NCBI GenBank assembly: GCA_047616325.1
Contig: JBLHGN010000190.1
Span: 1-7,232 of the forward strand
Direction: 5' to 3'
DNA: 7,232 bases
Source: JBLHGN01 sp047616325
Lineage (GTDB): Bacteria; Pseudomonadota; Gammaproteobacteria; Pseudomonadales; Cellvibrionaceae
A program made the translations under genes and the position numbers. Shown piece by piece: positions 6,592-7,232 of the stretch (positions are counted from its first letter, which is position 1; each line of letters starts with the position of its first letter). The notes under the pieces are model-generated. The model was not told the origin of the DNA. It saw only the letters and a list, made by a program, of their open reading frames with translations, and searched no databases.

Positions 6592-6948
6592 ATTTCGAAC
6601 CTATCTTTAACGCCACCTTGTTTCAAAATTTTATTAATCAAAAATTCCATCGCCCAATTCCCATAAAATGGAGCCGAATTTACCGCACTTTTTCGTTAAT
6701 TTGTTGAATACTCTGACTGTATTGGAAGCATAAAATGATTCATGCCCCCCTACACCTATTTTTTTATCTCGAATACATACGGATATACATGAACCTAATA
6801 TGGTAAAAATCATTTCACCGGTTCTACTGACATAACATTCACGGGGAAGTGTTTTTGCCGCCGGGATGCCCATACGGGGGTCCCAGTAACGATTAACGTG
6901 TTCAAAACCCTTAATCCTGTGGGAAATTAGCTTTTGACGAGACTCCAT

Positions 6949-7107
6949 CTAAAAGCCTCGCTTGTATATGGTCTTGCCAAGAGACTTAAAACGATCTGAT
7001 ATATTATGCAAACTCTCCGAATGCCCAATAAATAAAGAGCCTTTATTATTTAATATATCCGCGTATCGGGTAAACAATTTGCGCTGAGTTTCAGCATCAA
7101 AATAAAT
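6949..7107 (-). pseudogene. cheR: cheR, chemoreceptor methyltransferase, 3' remnant cut by an IS
   Basis: CheR transfers methyl groups from S-adenosylmethionine to receptor glutamates. Only the last 52 codons lie here: IYFDAETQRKLF, then SLFIGHSESLHNISDRF and a C-terminus TIYKRGF. The sequence is the end of the CheR methyltransferase fold, where FCRNVMIYFD and the GHSE motif are conserved. Upstream of IYFD the homology stops abruptly exactly where an insertion-sequence end begins (7108). The expected FCRNVM is absent and the sequence is replaced by the IS. The stop TAG (6951-6949) directly touches the cheD ATG. The 5' part of cheR probably continues beyond the IS, outside the window. It is called a pseudogene because the insertion separates the catalytic core from this piece. 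Confidence 0.9.
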
Positions 7108-7232
7108 GGTTCTTCGTAGATCTGTGTGAATTCAGGGTAAAATACCGTTAATATCAGAATATTACTAGCGGGGATTAGTGTTGTGGAAATCGAAGATCAT
7201 TACGGATTATTGCTTGGAATAAATAGCCCATG
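7108..7232 (+). mobile_element. Left end of an ISL3-like insertion sequence in cheR
   Basis: The cheR homology ends at 7107 and is followed by GGTTCTTCGTAGATCTGTGT, which has the GGYTCTTCG type of terminal repeat known in the ISL3 family and resembles the ends of the element in cheD. About 75 bases in, a plus-strand transposase-like frame starts. The eight bases before the end, AAATAAAT (7100-7107), should be the target duplication; its other copy and the rest of the element lie outside the window. Boundary firm, family moderately sure. Confidence 0.75.
7183..7232 (+). CDS. Transposase N-terminus, ISL3 family (partial)
   Basis: From GTG at 7183 the plus strand encodes MEIEDHYGLLLGINSP and is open to the window edge. 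ISL3-family transposases typically start with a short helix and a motif of the form LYxxLLGLxxPW, which this matches closely; the next codon begins TG, consistent with the Trp. GGGG at 7170-7173 lies 9 bases upstream as a possible ribosome site. Only 16 codons are visible, so the frame could be chance, but its place just inside an IS-like end and its orientation into the element support it. Whether the transposase is intact cannot be seen. Confidence 0.6.
   Translation, partial: MEIEDHYGLLLGINSP

Larger units (their letters stand above)
6053..6948 (-). pseudogene. cheD: cheD, chemoreceptor glutamine deamidase, disrupted by an element, a frameshift and a stop
   Basis: CheD deamidates glutamines on chemoreceptors. 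ATG 6948 follows the cheR stop with no gap (TAGATG) and has GAGG 7 bases upstream. The first 68 codons read normally: GFEHVNRYWDP, then MIFTILGSCISVCIRD with the catalytic Cys (C54). A G6 run (6745-6750 on the plus strand) then shifts the frame; in the correct frame it continues MNHFMLP (catalytic His), meets TAA at 6698-6696, and goes on FYGNWAMEFLINKILKQGG. At 6591 the gene is split by a 296-bp element with its 8-bp target duplication. It resumes at 6279 with FGGGKVPASMTHIDIGARN and HPRKVLYFPDTGAVKLRRL to the stop at 6053. Removing 304 bp of insertion and one G gives exactly 197 codons with stop, normal for CheD. Three independent lesions make it a pseudogene. Confidence 0.94.

Noticed and set aside
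6634..6948. A 104-residue complete protein starting like CheD
   Set aside because: Its C-terminal 36 residues lie out of the CheD frame; the other frame gives MNHFMLP and AMEFLIN, so it is a frameshifted product and not a short gene.
7108..7232. More cheR upstream, suggested by YSDINGIL and TDLRR on the minus strand
   Set aside because: The spacing to IYFD is about 60 codons too short and stops interrupt it; the stretch begins with an IS-type end and carries a plus-strand transposase start, so the resemblance is chance.

Overview
The window reads as a motility and chemotaxis locus of a gammaproteobacterium. The flagellar hook-length gene follows a sigma-54-type promoter, and next to it lie an Hpt / response regulator-phosphatase / STAS module and a cheR-cheD-cheB block. 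Gene content and protein style resemble marine Cellvibrionales/Alteromonadales or Pseudomonas-like lineages; this is judged from sequence style only. All host genes lie on the minus strand, so they read from right to left.

Layout, in transcription order. At the right edge is the start of an ISL3-like insertion sequence (7108-7232, transposase on the plus strand) that has cut cheR; only the last 52 codons of cheR remain (6949-7107). cheD (6053-6948) carries a G-run frameshift, a stop codon, and a 296-bp non-autonomous element (6288-6583) flanked by a perfect 8-bp target duplication. cheB (4837-5932) carries an 8-bp tandem duplication, three further single-base frameshifts, and an in-frame hexanucleotide expansion. 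Correcting each proposed lesion restores exactly 197 codons in cheD and 363 in cheB (stop included), which strongly supports the reading. Next come three genes with intact reading frames: a STAS anti-sigma-factor antagonist (4323-4631), a REC-PP2C-HATPase bifunctional phosphatase/kinase (2365-4149) and an Hpt phosphotransfer protein (1999-2343). After a 304-bp gap holding a near-consensus sigma-54 promoter comes fliK (1694 to beyond position 1), open to the window edge.

How the genes fit together. The STAS, REC-PP2C-HATPase and Hpt genes match the architecture of the HsbA-HsbR-HptB partner switch of Pseudomonas aeruginosa (and CrsA-CrsR of Shewanella). In those systems phosphotransfer from the Hpt protein to the receiver domain decides whether the STAS protein is phosphorylated or dephosphorylated, and this controls a sigma/anti-sigma pair tied to motility or biofilm. 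CheR (methyltransferase), CheD (deamidase) and CheB (methylesterase) are the receptor-adaptation enzymes, and all three copies here are broken.

The main story is selective decay. Receptor adaptation has been lost through many independent lesions and two mobile-element insertions, while the partner switch and fliK stay open. This suggests a lineage with relaxed selection on chemotaxis and active transposable elements, such as a host-associated or recently specialised bacterium, though redundant che copies elsewhere cannot be excluded. Some single-base homopolymer shifts could be sequencing errors; the 8-bp duplication, the stop codon and the insertions could not easily be.
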